A model generated the notes under the pieces. That model worked only from the letters and a program-made list of their open reading frames with translations, had not been told where the DNA came from and ran no database searches. A stretch of 6,056 bases of DNA from NCBI GenBank assembly GCA_012270665.1, contig JAAXHY010000219.1, positions 1-6,056 of the forward strand. Direction: 5' to 3'. The position numbers and the translations under genes are program-made. The stretch is from Dehalococcoidia bacterium (GTDB lineage Bacteria > Chloroflexota > Dehalococcoidia > SAR202 > UBA11138). The first letter of the stretch is position 1; every line of letters starts with the position of its first letter. Of the stretch, positions 3,686-6,056 are shown piece after piece.

Positions 3686-6056
3686 ATGACCACAGTCAAC
3701 AGACCCAACAAGGAAGCCCTAACCGAAGCGCTGGACATATACCGCGACGCTATGCGGCCATTCATCGTTCGATGTCTGAAAAGAGTGCCGGGTAAGAGCG
3801 CCGAAGATGCTATCAGGTATTCGCTGAATCCCAACCAGGCGATGCAGTTTGAACAAAATATGACTCGGAACGGCAACGACCTGAAGGCGTCAATAGACAT
3901 TAACGATTTCCCCAACCTCATAGGCAGAAACTGGCGCGATGTTTTCTCGCGTCAATTTGCCAACGGAGGCCAGACTGTTCAGAATGCCTCCTGGCTCATA
4001 AAGGAGGCGCGAGACAAGGTGTCTCATCCCGGTACGCAAGACGTAGATACCGAATTCACACAGGCGCACTTGTTCCACATAGCCGATGTGTTGGGTAAGA
4101 TCAACGCGCCTGAGGAAAAGCGGGCCGTTGAAGATATAAGAGAGCGGCTTTTCAGCGGTTCAGATCAGACCGATGTGACTCCTACCGAAGCCAAACTCGC
4201 GTCGGACCCCGATCCTGAGAAAGAGTCTTCTCAGCCCCGGTCCCGCTCTTCCAGCGACCTTACTCCTTGGCGAGATGTGATACAGCCTAATTCGGACGTT
4301 TCACTCGGAACTTTCCAGGAGTCTGAGTTCGCCGCCAATCTCCAGCGGGTGCGCGATGGAGAAGCCGACGCCACACAGTACGGAAATCCAGTCAGTTTCT
4401 TTAATCACACCTACATCACTCCCGGCATCAGAACTCTGCTTCTCAACACTCTCAAGCGTCTCGCCGGTAACGGCGGCGATCCGGTGATACAGACCAAAAC
4501 CGGATTCGGTGGAGGCAAGACCCACAGCCTTATAGCCCTTTATCACCTCGTCAACAATATCGGCGCGCTGACCAACCCCGTACAAGGCCGCGACTCGGAA
4601 CAGACCAGTTCAAAGATTCGTGCCATCGTTGAGGAAGCCGGACTTGACCCCGAACTCGGAATGGAAGCCAGCGTGGCTGTATTGGTCGGCACCTCCCTCG
4701 CCACCACCGACACCGATACCACCAAAGAGACTGGCGATCCGCTCAATACACTCTGGGGCCAGATGGCATACCAATTGGGCGGGCAGGATGCCTACGAGAT
4801 AATTGGGGATGCGGCGAGACAGGGCTTGGCGCCCGGCGGGAATCAGCTTAGACAACTGTTCCAACATGTCGGACCATGCGTGATCCTGATTGACGAACTG
4901 GTCGCCTACGTAAGAAACGCCGGCGACGCCCAGGACAACATATACACCTTCATTCAGAATCTCACCGAATCCGTCAGCGGAAGCAGACAGGTCGCCCTCG
5001 TCGTGACTCTCCCCGAGAGCGCCGCGGAAGCCGGAGGAGACGCGGGACTCTACGCCCTCAGCAGACTGGACAGTATCCTTGGGCGTATCGAGGCCATCTG
5101 GGAACCCCTGGAAGTCCATGAAGCGTTCGAGGTTGTACGCCGTCGGCTTTTCGGAACCGATATTGACCAGGCCGAACGGGACAGGACCTGCGAGGCATTC
5201 TCCAAGAGATACAGCAGGTCGCGCGGCGACTATCCACAGGAAGCCGGTGAACAGAACTACCTCGAGCGTATGAAAGACTGCTATCCCATACACCCCGAAA
5301 TCTTCGACCGCCTCTACTCCGATTGGTCCGCCATCCACCGCTTCCAGCGCACCCGAGGCGTGCTGCGTATGTTGGCGCACTGTGTCAGTCGTCTCTATCT
5401 GGCCGGAGATACCTCACCGCTCATAATGCCTGCCAATCTCCCCCTGGACGATCCCGGATTGAGCGGCGAATTCATCAGCATACTCGGAGACCAGTGGAGA
5501 CCGGTCCTATCCGAAGCCGACAGCGACGGCTCCAGGACCGATATGATAGACCACTCTTTACAGAGATTCGGCAAGTTCGGAGGTTTATCCAGGCGCTTGG
5601 CCCGCGCTATAGTCCTCGGTAGTGCCCCGGGCGGCGCGGTCAGGGGAATTGACGCCGCCCGCATACACCTTGCAGTCGTTCAGCCGGAACACAGCGTCTC
5701 CGATTACAACGACGCCCTCACCAAAATGACCGGAGAACTCTACCACCTCTACCACAGCGACGATAGATACTACTTCCACGTAGAGGAGAACCTGAACAAA
5801 GTCGCCACCGACCGCGCCGACGCGATGACCGAACGCGAGGTGTCCGAAGAGATAGAAAAGGTGATGAAAGAAGCCGTCGGGCGCAGACCCGACATCATCA
5901 TCTTCCCCCGGAACTCCGGCGAAATTCCCGACACCGATACTGTCCGCCTCGTCATCCTGTCTCCCGACAAATCTCTCTCCAACCGCGCCAGCGAAAGTGA
6001 CGACGCCACTCCAGAAGTCCGGAGCATCCTCCAGAACCGCGCCGACGCCTCCCGCG
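3686..6056 (+). CDS. Swt1-type HEPN domain plus DUF499 P-loop ATPase, predicted anti-phage defence protein (3' end cut off by window edge)
   Basis: An open frame of 790 codons starts at ATG 3686 (GGAG 7 nt upstream) and runs off the right edge; DUF499 proteins are usually about 1000 residues or more, so the C-terminus is missing. Residues about 10-155 form an alpha-helical HEPN-like domain of the kind named after Swt1, with ARDKVSHPG giving an intact RX4H motif (Arg109, His114) as in HEPN RNases. Residues about 156-195 are a Ser/acidic linker. From about 196 the DUF499 core begins: VSLGTFQESEFAANLQRVRD, NPVSFFNHTYIT, Walker A GFGGGKTH (Lys278, Thr279), DPLNTLWGQMAYQLGG, Walker B VILIDELVAYV (Asp403, Glu404), YPIHPEIFDRLYSDW, RFQRTRGVLRML (555/557 possible arginine finger) and YYFHVEENLNKVATDRAD. 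DUF499 ATPases occur in predicted defence loci with DUF1156 methyltransferases, helicases and nucleases. The protein probably couples nucleotide hydrolysis to control of a DNA- or RNA-directed activity. Family assignment is firm; defence function is inferred from known associations because the partners lie outside the window. Confidence 0.9.
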   Translation, partial: MTTVNRPNKEALTEALDIYRDAMRPFIVRCLKRVPGKSAEDAIRYSLNPNQAMQFEQNMTRNGNDLKASIDINDFPNLIGRNWRDVFSRQFANGGQTVQNASWLIKEARDKVSHPGTQDVDTEFTQAHLFHIADVLGKINAPEEKRAVEDIRERLFSGSDQTDVTPTEAKLASDPDPEKESSQPRSRSSSDLTPWRDVIQPNSDVSLGTFQESEFAANLQRVRDGEADATQYGNPVSFFNHTYITPGIRTLLLNTLKRLAGNGGDPVIQTKTGFGGGKTHSLIALYHLVNNIGALTNPVQGRDSEQTSSKIRAIVEEAGLDPELGMEASVAVLVGTSLATTDTDTTKETGDPLNTLWGQMAYQLGGQDAYEIIGDAARQGLAPGGNQLRQLFQHVGPCVILIDELVAYVRNAGDAQDNIYTFIQNLTESVSGSRQVALVVTLPESAAEAGGDAGLYALSRLDSILGRIEAIWEPLEVHEAFEVVRRRLFGTDIDQAERDRTCEAFSKRYSRSRGDYPQEAGEQNYLERMKDCYPIHPEIFDRLYSDWSAIHRFQRTRGVLRMLAHCVSRLYLAGDTSPLIMPANLPLDDPGLSGEFISILGDQWRPVLSEADSDGSRTDMIDHSLQRFGKFGGLSRRLARAIVLGSAPGGAVRGIDAARIHLAVVQPEHSVSDYNDALTKMTGELYHLYHSDDRYYFHVEENLNKVATDRADAMTEREVSEEIEKVMKEAVGRRPDIIIFPRNSGEIPDTDTVRLVILSPDKSLSNRASESDDATPEVRSILQNRADASR

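Noticed and set aside
4610..5380. A 256-codon minus-strand open frame inside the DUF499 gene
   Set aside because: It is antisense to the ATPase core, including Walker B; low-information composition and no supporting start signal.

Overview
The window reads as chromosomal DNA from a GC-rich bacterium. Codon use includes many ATA isoleucine, AGA/AGG arginine and GTG start codons. No rRNA, tRNA, insertion sequence or CRISPR array is visible. The pairing of a class III CoA-transferase with a thiamine-diphosphate enzyme would suit an uncultured Chloroflexota or actinobacterial-type lineage, but that is a weak guess; nothing here fixes the taxon.

Left part (1-3543), all minus strand, four closely spaced genes. 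In transcription order they are: a class III (CaiB/BaiF) CoA-transferase; a protein joining a HicB-like domain to a DUF433 domain; a DUF5615 PIN-like protein whose GTG start overlaps the previous stop by 4 nt; and a thiamine-diphosphate enzyme of the acetolactate synthase/2-hydroxyacyl-CoA lyase/oxalyl-CoA decarboxylase superfamily that runs off the left edge. The outer two genes look like one metabolic unit: CoA activation of an acid, then thiamine-dependent chemistry at the carbon next to the thioester. The inner two look like a toxin-antitoxin module sitting between them. Spacings of 30 nt, -4 nt and 41 nt with no clear terminator suggest one transcript.

Middle (3544-3685), a 142-bp divergent intergenic region. 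It holds a candidate extended -10 for the minus-strand operon, set within an inverted repeat that could be an operator; a candidate -10 for the plus-strand gene; and good Shine-Dalgarno sequences on both sides.

Right part (3686-6056), plus strand. One long open frame runs off the right edge. It encodes an N-terminal HEPN domain of the Swt1-like type with an intact RX4H motif, a Ser/acidic linker, and a DUF499 P-loop ATPase with clear Walker A and Walker B motifs. DUF499 ATPases are found in predicted anti-phage loci with DUF1156 methyltransferases and helicases, so this is probably the first gene of a defence operon lying mostly to the right of the window.

The window therefore appears to cross a boundary between a metabolic operon, itself carrying a toxin-antitoxin module, and a defence locus. 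No intergenic stretch exceeds 300 bases.
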